The position numbers were made by a program, and so were the translations under genes. A stretch of DNA of 64,000 nt, from contig NZ_JBHSMC010000010.1 of assembly GCF_042655485.1 (NCBI RefSeq), positions 1 to 64,000 on the forward strand. Direction: 5' to 3'. Each line of letters opens with the position of its first letter. The stretch's first letter is position 1. Positions 44,909-53,269 of the stretch are shown piece after piece. The notes below the pieces were generated by a model. The model saw only the letters and a program-made list of their open reading frames with translations, did no database searches and had not been told where the DNA came from. This DNA is from Lederbergia graminis (GTDB lineage Bacteria > Bacillota > Bacilli > Bacillales > Bacillaceae_C).

Positions 44909-46348
44909 GTGAAACCAAATATATTATGGATTTGTACGGATCAACAGCGGTTTGATTCATTAGAATGCTACGGAAATGAACTTGTAAAAACACCCAATAT
45001 AGATAGATTATCAGAAAGAGGAGTACTTTTTGAAAATTGTTTTAGTCAAAGTCCTGTATGTACACCAAGTCGTGCTAGCTTCCTTACAGGTAGGTATCCT
45101 CGAACAACCCGTTGTAGACAAAACGGTCAAGCTATTCCTAAGGATGAGCAACTAATTACAAAATTGCTTGCAGATGCAGGATATATTTGTGGTTTATCTG
45201 GAAAACTGCATATTTCCCCATGTCATCCATCTGTTGCTCCAATTAAAGAAAATAGGATTGATGATGGTTATGCTCAGTTTCACTGGTCGCATCACGCTAC
45301 ACCGGAATGGCCTACAAATGAATATGTCCAGTGGTTACAGGAAAAAGGGCAGAAATTCAAAAGAGAAATTGTAGAAGAAAGTAATTATGTACAATATGGT
45401 CCTGATGCGGAATATCATCAAACAACTTGGTGCACGGAAAAAGCAATTCAATTCATCGAATCTAATAAAGATTATGATCGACCATGGCTTTTTTCTGTAA
45501 ATATATTTGATCCGCATCATCCGTTTGATCCGCCTAAAGCATACTTACAGCGATATTTAGAAAGAATGGATGAAATTCCATTGCCAAATTATAAAGTGGG
45601 AGAGTCAGAAAACAAACCTATTTACCAACAAATTGATCATAACGGTGCATATGGAATGAAAGGGAACTTAGCATACTCTGAGATGAATGATTATGACCAC
45701 CGATTATTACGTGCAGCCTATTTTGCAATGGTAGACTTAATCGATGAACAAGTAGGTCGCATGATAGCAACACTAGAGAAAACAGGACAATTGGAAAATA
45801 CGATTATCATTTTTATGTCAGATCATGGAGAATTATTAGGTGACCACGGAATATATTTGAAGGGGCCACACTTTTATGAGGCTTCAGTGAAGGTGCCACT
45901 TATCATTTCATGGCCTAAGAAGATAAAAGGTAATCGAAGAATTGATAGACTAGTAGAGTTAGTTGACCTTGCTCCTACATTACTTGAAGCTGCAGGTATA
46001 CCTATTTATGAGGGAATGCAAGGACGATCATTGTATGAATTACTGATCAATGAAGATGTGGATTATTCATTCCGTGAGGATGTGTATTGTGAACACTATA
46101 ATGCGAATTTTAAACACGGGGAACATGTAGCATTTGCTACAATGGTGAGAACGGAAAGATATAAGTTAATAGCGTATCATGGAGAGAGTACGGGAGAGTT
46201 ATACGATTTAGAAGTGGATCCTTTTGAATATGTAAACGAATGGAATAATCCAGAATATAGATCTGTAAAGCTAGAATTATATCAGCGGTTATGTGATCGG
46301 ATGGCTGAAACTGTAGATCCATTACCTGTTAGACAATCGGTGTGGTAA
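44909..46348 (+). CDS. Sulfatase 8 (Cys-type, S1), cytosolic, paralog of sulfatase 3
   Basis: I chose GTG 12 bases after GAGGAG (479 residues); the ATG at 44897 sits directly on the ribosome site. Motifs are CTDQQRF (metal D11), CTPSR at 51-55 (Cys51), LSGKLHIS and MSDHGELLGDHG. Most residues match sulfatase 3, including QFHWSHH and IFDPHHPFDPP, so the two probably act on the same sulfate position in different oligosaccharides. It closes the large transporter operon. Confidence 0.92.
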   Translation: MKPNILWICTDQQRFDSLECYGNELVKTPNIDRLSERGVLFENCFSQSPVCTPSRASFLTGRYPRTTRCRQNGQAIPKDEQLITKLLADAGYICGLSGKLHISPCHPSVAPIKENRIDDGYAQFHWSHHATPEWPTNEYVQWLQEKGQKFKREIVEESNYVQYGPDAEYHQTTWCTEKAIQFIESNKDYDRPWLFSVNIFDPHHPFDPPKAYLQRYLERMDEIPLPNYKVGESENKPIYQQIDHNGAYGMKGNLAYSEMNDYDHRLLRAAYFAMVDLIDEQVGRMIATLEKTGQLENTIIIFMSDHGELLGDHGIYLKGPHFYEASVKVPLIISWPKKIKGNRRIDRLVELVDLAPTLLEAAGIPIYEGMQGRSLYELLINEDVDYSFREDVYCEHYNANFKHGEHVAFATMVRTERYKLIAYHGESTGELYDLEVDPFEYVNEWNNPEYRSVKLELYQRLCDRMAETVDPLPVRQSVW

Positions 46349-46351
46349 AAG

Positions 46352-46394
46352 AACATGACAATAACAACTCTGTTTGTTATTGTCATGTTTTTTT
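46352..46394. terminator. Strong bidirectional terminator
   Basis: A perfect 16-bp stem (AACATGACAATAACAA and its complement) with a 6-base loop is followed by seven T residues on the plus strand and TTCTTTT on the minus strand. It separates the sulfatase operon from the convergent AraC gene 2. Confidence 0.9.
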
Positions 46395-46408
46395 CTCCCT
46401 TATTTCTT

Positions 46409-47257
46409 TTATATCTCATTCCCTACATACTTCGTTGGTGATACTCCGAAGAAGTTTTTGAAGGCGCGAGAGAAGGAGTATAAATCTGCGTATCCGAGTG
46501 AGTAGGCGATTTCTGTAATGGAAAATGACTTTTCAGATAACATTTCTTTTGCTCTGTTCATTTTTAGTGACAGGAGATATTGTACAGGTGTTATTCCAAA
46601 CTCATTTACGAATTCTTTTGTGAAATGGGAGCGGTGAACTCCTATATATTTTGCAACATCTCTTACAGTAATATCTTCCGTATAGTGGGTATCCATATAT
46701 TGTTTACTTTTCTGAATCCAGTTTACAGGTGTTATGGTAGATAGCTTACGAGATGATGCTTCAACAGATAAATGATGTAGTAAATTAAAAATATAACTTA
46801 AGCGTTGGAGCTCATCATCTTTTAAATACTGTTGAAAGTGACGAATGACTTCTTGTAAAACTTCTATAATTTTGTCTGTAATAAAACTTTCAATGTGGAA
46901 GGAATAGGGGGTAAAACCAATTCGGTTTAATAAAGAAACTAATTGTTTGCCATCTAGTGCTAACCAGAATAATTCTAAACGATCATCAGGGTCCGTTATA
47001 TAATAATGAGTTTGTTTAGGAAAAAGGCAAAATACATCGCCTTTTTTGAGTTCTTTCGTCATGTTTCCTTGAACGAGTTTACCTTTTCCGTTTAGTACAA
47101 AATGGAGACTATAATAGTTAATGATCCTTGGGCCAATTTTGAAATGGGGCTTCGTTCGATTGTGTCCTGCTCTAATCGGCCATATGCCTCCGTTTTTCTC
47201 CAATGGGGTCGTATAGTATAACCAATGTTCAGCGTATTCGTGTGCATATTCCTGCAT
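46409..47257 (-). CDS. AraC-family transcriptional regulator 2, paralog of regulator 1
   Basis: ATG after TTAGGAGG gives 282 residues. The cupin-type sensor (about 1-155; YSLHFVLNGKGKL, KKGDVFCLFPKQTH) and the double HTH (ITVRDVAKYIGVHRSHFT; ITEIAYSLGYADLYSFSRAF) align with regulator 1 at 6992-7861 almost without gaps. It is divergent from sulfatase 9, with the 23-bp tandem motif between them. The two AraC-sulfatase pairs lie about 40 kb apart, flanking most of the locus. Confidence 0.9.
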   Translation of the reverse strand: MQEYAHEYAEHWLYYTTPLEKNGGIWPIRAGHNRTKPHFKIGPRIINYYSLHFVLNGKGKLVQGNMTKELKKGDVFCLFPKQTHYYITDPDDRLELFWLALDGKQLVSLLNRIGFTPYSFHIESFITDKIIEVLQEVIRHFQQYLKDDELQRLSYIFNLLHHLSVEASSRKLSTITPVNWIQKSKQYMDTHYTEDITVRDVAKYIGVHRSHFTKEFVNEFGITPVQYLLSLKMNRAKEMLSEKSFSITEIAYSLGYADLYSFSRAFKNFFGVSPTKYVGNEI

Positions 47258-47388
47258 AACAGAACCTCCTAACTTGGATTCCCCATCGTTGTTTTATCCA
47301 TAGTGGAATATAGTATATTTTCATTTTATTATGAAAAATATGAGAATGGCAAGAGGGAATTCGCTGTATGGACTAACATGAATTTCAA

Positions 47389-47453
47389 ACAACAAATTGA
47401 TAACCTTTAACCTAACATAATGACATTTTTTCATCTTGATTATTCTATATAAT
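47389..47453 (+). promoter_or_regulatory. Promoter with AraC-type tandem site between AraC 2 and sulfatase 9
   Basis: ACAACAAATTGATAA at 47389 and CTAACATAATGACATT at 47412 are 23 bp apart. The -10 box TATAAT lies at 47448-47453, 36 bp from the start of the second copy. These variants match the site at 2744 better than the ones at 10899 and 20483. Confidence 0.68.
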
Positions 47454-47494
47454 TAAGATGAAACTAGTTAATGAAAATGAAAGGTCTGAAGTTA

Positions 47495-48835
47495 ATGACA
47501 AAGAAAAAGAATGTTCTTTTTATCATGACAGATCAACAGCGGGCCGATTCAATAGGGCCAAATCGCGTTAAATATGCAGATTACCCCAATATGGAAAAGC
47601 TGCGTAGTGAGTCTATAGCGTTTGATAACTTTTTTACTGCTGCTTCACCTTGTGTACCATCGCGACATACGTTCCTCACAGGAAGACATCCTTGGAAGGC
47701 AGGTGTTTCCGGAAATGCTAAGTTTAGCACTGGTAACGAAACAACGTGGATGTCGATATTGCGTGAATATGGATATAGAAGTGTTTCGGTTGGAAAAACA
47801 CATATGATTCATGCTGGTAGTTTCCATATTCAAGTTCCAGTCGGTAATTCATTCGGGGATCAAGATGGTTGGAATCATTTTGAACCAGTAGCAAGTCCAG
47901 AGTCAGATGACAACTACTTTGATATTCACGTAGCAAGACGGGCATGTGACGCACTAGAGAAATTGAGTACTCGTAAACCATTCGCTATGTTTGTAGGTTT
48001 TCATGCACCTCATGAACCATATGTCATGCCTGAAAAATATTTAGATTTTTGTAGACCAGAAGATATTGAATTACCGGATAATATTAATTCAGAAGAATAT
48101 GCTAGTAAATCTGAAGCCTTCCGGAGACGCCACGATCACTTTAAAAAAATGTTTGGCAATATCTCTGAAGGTATGATGCGAAAAGGGATTGCGGCACATT
48201 ATTGCTTGTTAAAGATGATTGATGATTGTATTGGAATGATTAAAGATAAACTAATAGAACAGAATTTACTAGATAACACGATTATCATCTTTTGTGCAGA
48301 TCATGGTGATTTATTAGGAGAGCATGGCTTATTTAATAAAGCAGCAACACATTATGATGCGGAATCAAGGGTTCCATTTATGATTCGTATTCCTGACGGC
48401 AGTAAGGCAGGAGAAAGTATCAATCATTTGGCATCAAGTGTAGACTTTGTGCCGACTTTATTTGATCTGATGGGACTGACACCAGATGTTTCTTTACCTG
48501 GCCATTCATTAGTTCCAGCTATGAATGAAGGAAAAGAAATTCGAGACTATGTAACTCTCGCAGACGGTAATGGAACAATGGGGATCCGTACAAAAGAATA
48601 TAAGCTATGGTATAACCCTCATCATAGAGATGGTGAAATGTATGACCTAGTTAATGATCCAGGAGAGATGAACAATTTATACAACAAGCAGGAATTTGCT
48701 AAGCTTCGTAGTGAATTATTTGAATTAATGTTACATGCTAGATTAATTGATGATGACCGTGATAATAAACCGACGAAACGCGATTGGTTGTTACATGATG
48801 AAGTGAAAGCATCGAATGAACCTGAAGTAGTTTAA
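47495..48835 (+). CDS. Sulfatase 9 (Cys-type, S1), cytosolic
   Basis: The ATG ten bases after AAAGG is preferred (446 residues); the ATG at 47471 has no ribosome site. It is the shortest of the nine. Motifs are MTDQQRADS (metal D13), CVPSR at 53-57 (Cys53), VGKTHMIH with catalytic Lys/His and CADHGDLLGEHG as the second metal site. No signal peptide. It is divergent from AraC 2 and stands alone, mirroring the AraC 1-sulfatase 1 arrangement. A strong terminator follows. Confidence 0.92.
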   Translation: MTKKKNVLFIMTDQQRADSIGPNRVKYADYPNMEKLRSESIAFDNFFTAASPCVPSRHTFLTGRHPWKAGVSGNAKFSTGNETTWMSILREYGYRSVSVGKTHMIHAGSFHIQVPVGNSFGDQDGWNHFEPVASPESDDNYFDIHVARRACDALEKLSTRKPFAMFVGFHAPHEPYVMPEKYLDFCRPEDIELPDNINSEEYASKSEAFRRRHDHFKKMFGNISEGMMRKGIAAHYCLLKMIDDCIGMIKDKLIEQNLLDNTIIIFCADHGDLLGEHGLFNKAATHYDAESRVPFMIRIPDGSKAGESINHLASSVDFVPTLFDLMGLTPDVSLPGHSLVPAMNEGKEIRDYVTLADGNGTMGIRTKEYKLWYNPHHRDGEMYDLVNDPGEMNNLYNKQEFAKLRSELFELMLHARLIDDDRDNKPTKRDWLLHDEVKASNEPEVV

Positions 48836-48936
48836 ATTCAAAATCGGATGATGACTAGGATCGTCACGTCCTGTGGCATCTGCAAATATTAGTGCCACCG
48901 TGATTGTTTTGAGTCATATTTTGCAGCATTTCCCAT

Positions 48937-48986
48937 CTACAAAAAGTTTATGAGGTATACTCCCCCACCTCATAAATTTTTTGTAG
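48937..48986 (+). terminator. Terminator after sulfatase 9
   Basis: A 20-bp stem with one mismatch (CTACAAAAAGTTTATGAGGT with its complement) and a C-rich loop includes TTTTTT in its descending arm. The 100 bases before it contain only a fragment of GC-rich repeat. Confidence 0.82.
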
Positions 48987-49030
48987 AAGGGGTAATTCAA
49001 GAAAATTTCAGATTGTTTTGCTAGATTTGA

Positions 49031-49088
49031 TTGTAAATAGAAAGAAAGTTTCGTATAATCTACTCAACGATGTTTGAAAACGATAACA
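49031..49088 (+). promoter_or_regulatory. Promoter with perfect cre/LacI operator upstream of GH43-GH2
   Basis: TTGTAA (49031-49036), a 17-bp spacer and TATAAT (49054-49059) form a good sigma-A promoter. The operator TGAAAACGATAACA at 49075-49088 matches the cre consensus at all 14 positions and begins 16 bases after the -10, just inside the transcript, where a bound repressor would block transcription. Confidence 0.75.
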
Positions 49089-49131
49089 AAAATTATCGTA
49101 CTTGAATACAATCGTGAGGAGGCGACTAGCA

Positions 49132-50091
49132 ATGTCTTATTCCAGTACAGATGTTATTACGTATAAAAACCCTGTCGGGGGCATGAGTAATATTGGTGAC
49201 CCCTTTGTATTGAAGACAGAAGGTTCATACTACATGTATGCAACATCTGCTCCAAATGGATTTAAAGTATGGCAATCCGACAACCTTGTTGATTGGGAAG
49301 AAAAAGGACTAGCTTATTCGAAAGATGATCAACCTGTAGTATGGGGAACAGAAGCTTTTTGGGCACCAGAGGTAATATTCCATCGAAATCAATATTACAT
49401 GACCTATAGTGCACGTAATCAAGAAGGACATTTACGTATTGCAGTAGCAACTAGTCAAGATCCACTTGGTCCATTTATTGATATTAATAGAGATATCGTA
49501 AAAGAAGAGGGTTCTTTTATTGATGCTCATATATTCATAGATGAAGATGGAACACCCTATTGCTATTATGTAAGGGATTGCTCGGAGAATATTATCGATG
49601 GGCAACACGTCAGTCAGATATTCGTTCAAAAGATGAATGATGAACTAACAGAGTTATTAGGAGAACCTCAGCTAGTTATTCAACCAGATTGTGAATGGGA
49701 AGTGATAGCTGGTAACTATCAATGGAATGAGGGTCCTTTTGTATTAAAACATGAAGGCAAGTACTATCTGATGTATTCTGCTAATCTATACGCAAGCTCA
49801 GATTACAGTGTTGGATATGCTGTTGCAACAAAACCAATGGGGCCATTTGTTAAGGCAGAAGAAAATCCGATTCTAGTTAAGGATATGAATGCAGGAATTT
49901 CTGGTCCAGGTCATAATAGTGTAACAGTTGGACCTGATAACGAAACGCTTTATATTGTTTATCATATTCATACACATCCTGATAAACCGAGTGGCAATCG
50001 ACAAATGGCGATTGATCGTTTGTATTTTGAAGATGGTAAATTAAAGGTTGACGGACCAACTTCAGATGAACAAGAAATTAAATTAAAATAG
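49132..50091 (+). CDS. GH43-type glycosidase, single domain, cytosolic
   Basis: ATG after GAGGAGG gives 319 residues with no signal peptide. The GH43 triad is D23 (IGDPF), D131 (IDAH) and E200 (NEGP), and the late motif GISGPGHNSV is typical of arabinan-active members. It should be an exo-acting arabinofuranosidase, arabinanase or xylosidase for imported oligosaccharides. The GH2 gene follows after 26 bases, and both share a promoter with a LacI-type operator. Confidence 0.88.
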   Translation: MSYSSTDVITYKNPVGGMSNIGDPFVLKTEGSYYMYATSAPNGFKVWQSDNLVDWEEKGLAYSKDDQPVVWGTEAFWAPEVIFHRNQYYMTYSARNQEGHLRIAVATSQDPLGPFIDINRDIVKEEGSFIDAHIFIDEDGTPYCYYVRDCSENIIDGQHVSQIFVQKMNDELTELLGEPQLVIQPDCEWEVIAGNYQWNEGPFVLKHEGKYYLMYSANLYASSDYSVGYAVATKPMGPFVKAEENPILVKDMNAGISGPGHNSVTVGPDNETLYIVYHIHTHPDKPSGNRQMAIDRLYFEDGKLKVDGPTSDEQEIKLK

Positions 50092-50117
50092 AGATTACTT
50101 TTTAAAGGAGCATACAG

Positions 50118-51920
50118 ATGACTTACAGACAAGAATATCCTCGACCGCAGTTAGTAAGGAAAGAATGGTTAAATCTAAATGGCGAGTGGGATTTTGCATT
50201 TGATCGTGAGAATGTAGGATTAAAGGAAAAATGGTATAAAAATTCTAACTTTGACTTGAAGATTAATGTACCTTTTGCCTATCAGTCGAAATTAAGTGGT
50301 ATCCATGACCCGTCTTTCTGTGATCATGTTTGGTATAAACGGGAATTTACAGTTCCAGAAGAGTGGAATGATAAGCAGGTTATACTTCACTTTGGTGCAG
50401 TAGATTACAGGGCTTGGGTTTATGTTAATAGCCAGTTAGTAGGTACACATGAGGGTGGTCATACATCATTCTCTTTTGATATTACGGATGCATTAACTTG
50501 GGGAAAAGAAGAGATTGTCGTTCATGTTGAAGATCCATCTACTGATGAGACAATTCCAAGAGGTAAACAGTTTTGGGAAGAAAAATCTGCAGCTATTTGG
50601 TATACGCGTACAACCGGGATTTGGCAAACAGTATGGTTGGAGCCCGTTCATGAAACGAATATTTCTAAATTACGCTTAACACCAGACTTAGATGCAGGAG
50701 ATATCATCATTGAATTTGATGTTAATGGGAAATACGCTGAAACGGAAGCAGAAATTGAAATAAGCTTTAAAGATCAACATGTAGTAACAGATACAATTCA
50801 AATTACAGCTCCATATACGAAAAGAGCAATAAACCTATACCAACAAAAGATTTTTAGGACTGCGTTCCATCATAATGGTTGGAATTGGACGCCAGAAACT
50901 CCGAATTTGTTTGATTTGAAAGTTAAATTAATTAACAAAGGTAAAGATGTGGTTATTGATGCAATAGATGCATACTTTGGAATGCGCAAAATCCACACGG
51001 AGAATGGAATGGTGTATTTAAATAACCGTCCATATTATCAAAAACTTGTTCTTGACCAAGGTTATTGGCCAGAAGGCTTGTTAACTGCACCAACGGACGA
51101 GGATTTTAAGAAAGATATCGAATTAACAAAAGAAATGGGCTTTAACGGCTGTAGAAAACACCAAAAAGTAGAAGATCCACGATTCCTTTATTGGGCAGAT
51201 AAGTTAGGTTTCCTTGTATGGGGAGAATGTGCAGCATCTCCATATTATAGTGAAACTGCGGCTGCTAGATTAACGAAAGAATGGGTTGAAATTGTAGAAC
51301 GTGATTACAATCATCCTTCCATCGTTACATGGGTGCCTGTGAATGAAAGTTGGGGAGTACCTTCTATTAGCTCAAACAAACAGCAACAAAATCATTCGTT
51401 AGCACTTTATCATCTAATTCACTCGCTTGATGCTACACGTTTAGTAATTTCAAATGATGGATGGGAATTAACTAAAACAGATATTTGTGCAATCCATAAT
51501 TACAATCATGGTAGAAAAGAAGAGTCGGCTAAATATGAATATTACAAGGAATCTTTAGCAACGAAAGATCAAATACTTAAGTCCCAACCAGCACATCGTG
51601 GTATATATGCTAATGGATTCTCACATGAAGGTGAGCCAATTTTACTAACGGAATTTGGCGGAATCGGCTTCAAAGTTGGTGAGGATGCAGGATGGGGTTA
51701 CACTTCTGTAAAAACTGAAGAAGAATTTGTCGAAGATTACCGTCGAATAATGGAAGCTGTTTATGCATCGAAAATTCTACATGGATATTGTTATACGCAA
51801 TTAACGGATGTAGAGCAAGAAATAAACGGTCTACTAACTTACAATAGGGAGCCGAAATGTGATCTGAAGAAAATAAGAGAAATAAACGATATGTGGCATT
51901 TAAGTATCATTGAACAATAG
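50118..51920 (+). CDS. GH2-family beta-glycosidase, cytosolic
   Basis: ATG with AAAGGAGC upstream gives 600 residues. Domains in order are the sugar-binding jelly roll (about 10-180), an immunoglobulin-like domain (about 180-280) and the TIM barrel (about 285-590). The acid/base is E410 in VPVNESWG and the nucleophile E512 in LLTEFGG. The compact length resembles beta-galactosidase or beta-glucuronidase-like members lacking extra C-terminal domains. It probably removes a terminal galactosyl or uronyl residue inside the cell. Specificity cannot be read from the sequence. Confidence 0.88.
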   Translation: MTYRQEYPRPQLVRKEWLNLNGEWDFAFDRENVGLKEKWYKNSNFDLKINVPFAYQSKLSGIHDPSFCDHVWYKREFTVPEEWNDKQVILHFGAVDYRAWVYVNSQLVGTHEGGHTSFSFDITDALTWGKEEIVVHVEDPSTDETIPRGKQFWEEKSAAIWYTRTTGIWQTVWLEPVHETNISKLRLTPDLDAGDIIIEFDVNGKYAETEAEIEISFKDQHVVTDTIQITAPYTKRAINLYQQKIFRTAFHHNGWNWTPETPNLFDLKVKLINKGKDVVIDAIDAYFGMRKIHTENGMVYLNNRPYYQKLVLDQGYWPEGLLTAPTDEDFKKDIELTKEMGFNGCRKHQKVEDPRFLYWADKLGFLVWGECAASPYYSETAAARLTKEWVEIVERDYNHPSIVTWVPVNESWGVPSISSNKQQQNHSLALYHLIHSLDATRLVISNDGWELTKTDICAIHNYNHGRKEESAKYEYYKESLATKDQILKSQPAHRGIYANGFSHEGEPILLTEFGGIGFKVGEDAGWGYTSVKTEEEFVEDYRRIMEAVYASKILHGYCYTQLTDVEQEINGLLTYNREPKCDLKKIREINDMWHLSIIEQ

Positions 51921-51927
51921 AATAAAA

Positions 51928-51962
51928 TGTAGCTCCTGTCCATAAAAAATACAGGAGCTACA
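51928..51962 (+). terminator. Hairpin after the GH2 gene
   Basis: A perfect 12-bp stem, TGTAGCTCCTGT with ACAGGAGCTACA, lies eight bases past the stop. It lacks a direct T-run, though TTTTTT follows 14 bases later. Confidence 0.65.
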
Positions 51963-52018
51963 ATGAAAAATCTAGTTTTTTGCATATTCAGTATACTAAC
52001 TTAATTTAGTAAATAATA

Positions 52019-52077
52019 TTGCATAATGATGTCGCAAATTGTATAATCAGAATATAAAACGGCGGTAAACGCTTTCA
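52019..52077 (+). promoter_or_regulatory. Promoter with LacI/cre-type operator upstream of the lacI-type gene
   Basis: TTGCAT (52019-52024), a 17-bp spacer and TATAAT (52042-52047) are followed 16 bases later by GGTAAACGCTTTCA (52064-52077), which matches 13 of 14 cre positions. The same layout as at 49031 suggests autoregulation by the encoded repressor or control by CcpA. Confidence 0.7.
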
Positions 52078-52218
52078 AAACAAGGTGGTTTTTATTGTAT
52101 GATAGGGAGGGATACATCTCACGGTAAATGTCATACATGTAAAAGTTTTTCTATGTCATTAGGAGACTTTTATCATATGCATCTCCTTCCAAAAATAAGA
52201 ATAAAGTAGGATGTTCAT

Positions 52219-53226
52219 ATGCTGAAGGTAACGATTAAAGATGTAGCAAAGGAATCAGGTGTTTCTATTGCTACCGTATCAAGGGTGCTGAATCAAGTAG
52301 GCTTTGTGAGTGATGAAGTAAGGGCGAGAGTTTTAGCAACAGTAGAGAGGATGAATTATCAGCCCAATGCAGTTGCGCGAAGCCTAAAAAGTGATAAAAC
52401 AAATATAATTGGAGTCATCATTCCGGATATTTCCAATCCATATTACATGACCATCTCCAAAGGAATTGAAGATCAAATTTATCAAAAAGGATATAATTTG
52501 ATTTTCTGTAGTAGTGATGAGAGTCAAGAGAAAGAGCGCGATTTATTACAACTACTCTATGGAAAAAGAGTAGATGCTATTATTCTCTCCACTTCAGGTG
52601 GAAATGAGGACCTAATTAAACAAATTCAAAAAAGTGGTATTCCCATCATACTGATGGATAGAAAACTAGATAATATGGACACTGACTTTAAGATAGATAT
52701 CGTTAAGGAAAATAGTGTTCGCGGGGCATATGAATTAACAAAACATGTGTTAGAGCTTGGTCATAAAAAGATTGGTGTAGTAAATGGTCCAATGCATATT
52801 AGCACTGGGCGAGACCGTTATGAAGGTTTTGTAAAGGCAATGAAGCAGTATAATCTTGAAATTGACACCAAGTATATTGTCGATGGACATTTTACTCAAA
52901 AAGGTGGAGAAGAAGCTGCTAAATACTTTATGACGCTCCCGGAAATGCCTTCTATTATTATCGCTTTTAATAACAGTATGTCTTTTGGTGTTTTACTAGA
53001 ATTAGTAAAGAACGGATATCACCTTTCCAAAGATATTAATCTAGCATCCTATGGAGAATTAGAGGCCGCACAAATTTTACGTGGTACGGACATCATTTAC
53101 GTTAGACAGAATCCATATAGGATTGGAGAAACAATAGGTGGAATCATAATAAAGAAATTAGTAGAAGGTAAACGAGATACAACCGAAGTTTTTGAGTTTG
53201 AAACAGAATTATTAGTCTACAACTAG
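52219..53226 (+). CDS. LacI-family transcriptional regulator
   Basis: The 335-residue protein has the LacI HTH and hinge at its N-terminus (TIKDVAKESGVSIATVSRVLN; hinge NYQPNAVARSLKS) and a periplasmic-binding-like sensor domain from about 60 on (IIGVIIPDISNPYY). It lies 43 bases before the cytosolic DUF4185-like gene and is probably co-transcribed with it. The AAACG-centred operators at 2596, 49075, 52064 and 54520 fit LacI-family recognition and are the likely targets. CcpA could use the same sites. Confidence 0.9.
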   Translation: MLKVTIKDVAKESGVSIATVSRVLNQVGFVSDEVRARVLATVERMNYQPNAVARSLKSDKTNIIGVIIPDISNPYYMTISKGIEDQIYQKGYNLIFCSSDESQEKERDLLQLLYGKRVDAIILSTSGGNEDLIKQIQKSGIPIILMDRKLDNMDTDFKIDIVKENSVRGAYELTKHVLELGHKKIGVVNGPMHISTGRDRYEGFVKAMKQYNLEIDTKYIVDGHFTQKGGEEAAKYFMTLPEMPSIIIAFNNSMSFGVLLELVKNGYHLSKDINLASYGELEAAQILRGTDIIYVRQNPYRIGETIGGIIIKKLVEGKRDTTEVFEFETELLVYN

Positions 53227-53269
53227 CCAAATAGGATAGATAGTAATAATTCTTGAAAGAGGGTTTCAT

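Noticed and set aside
8018..48835. Fucoidan, ulvan or carrageenan as the certain substrate
   Set aside because: No fucosidase, ulvan lyase or carrageenase-type gene is visible in the window, so none of these can be claimed; the arabinan-type hypothesis is also unproven.
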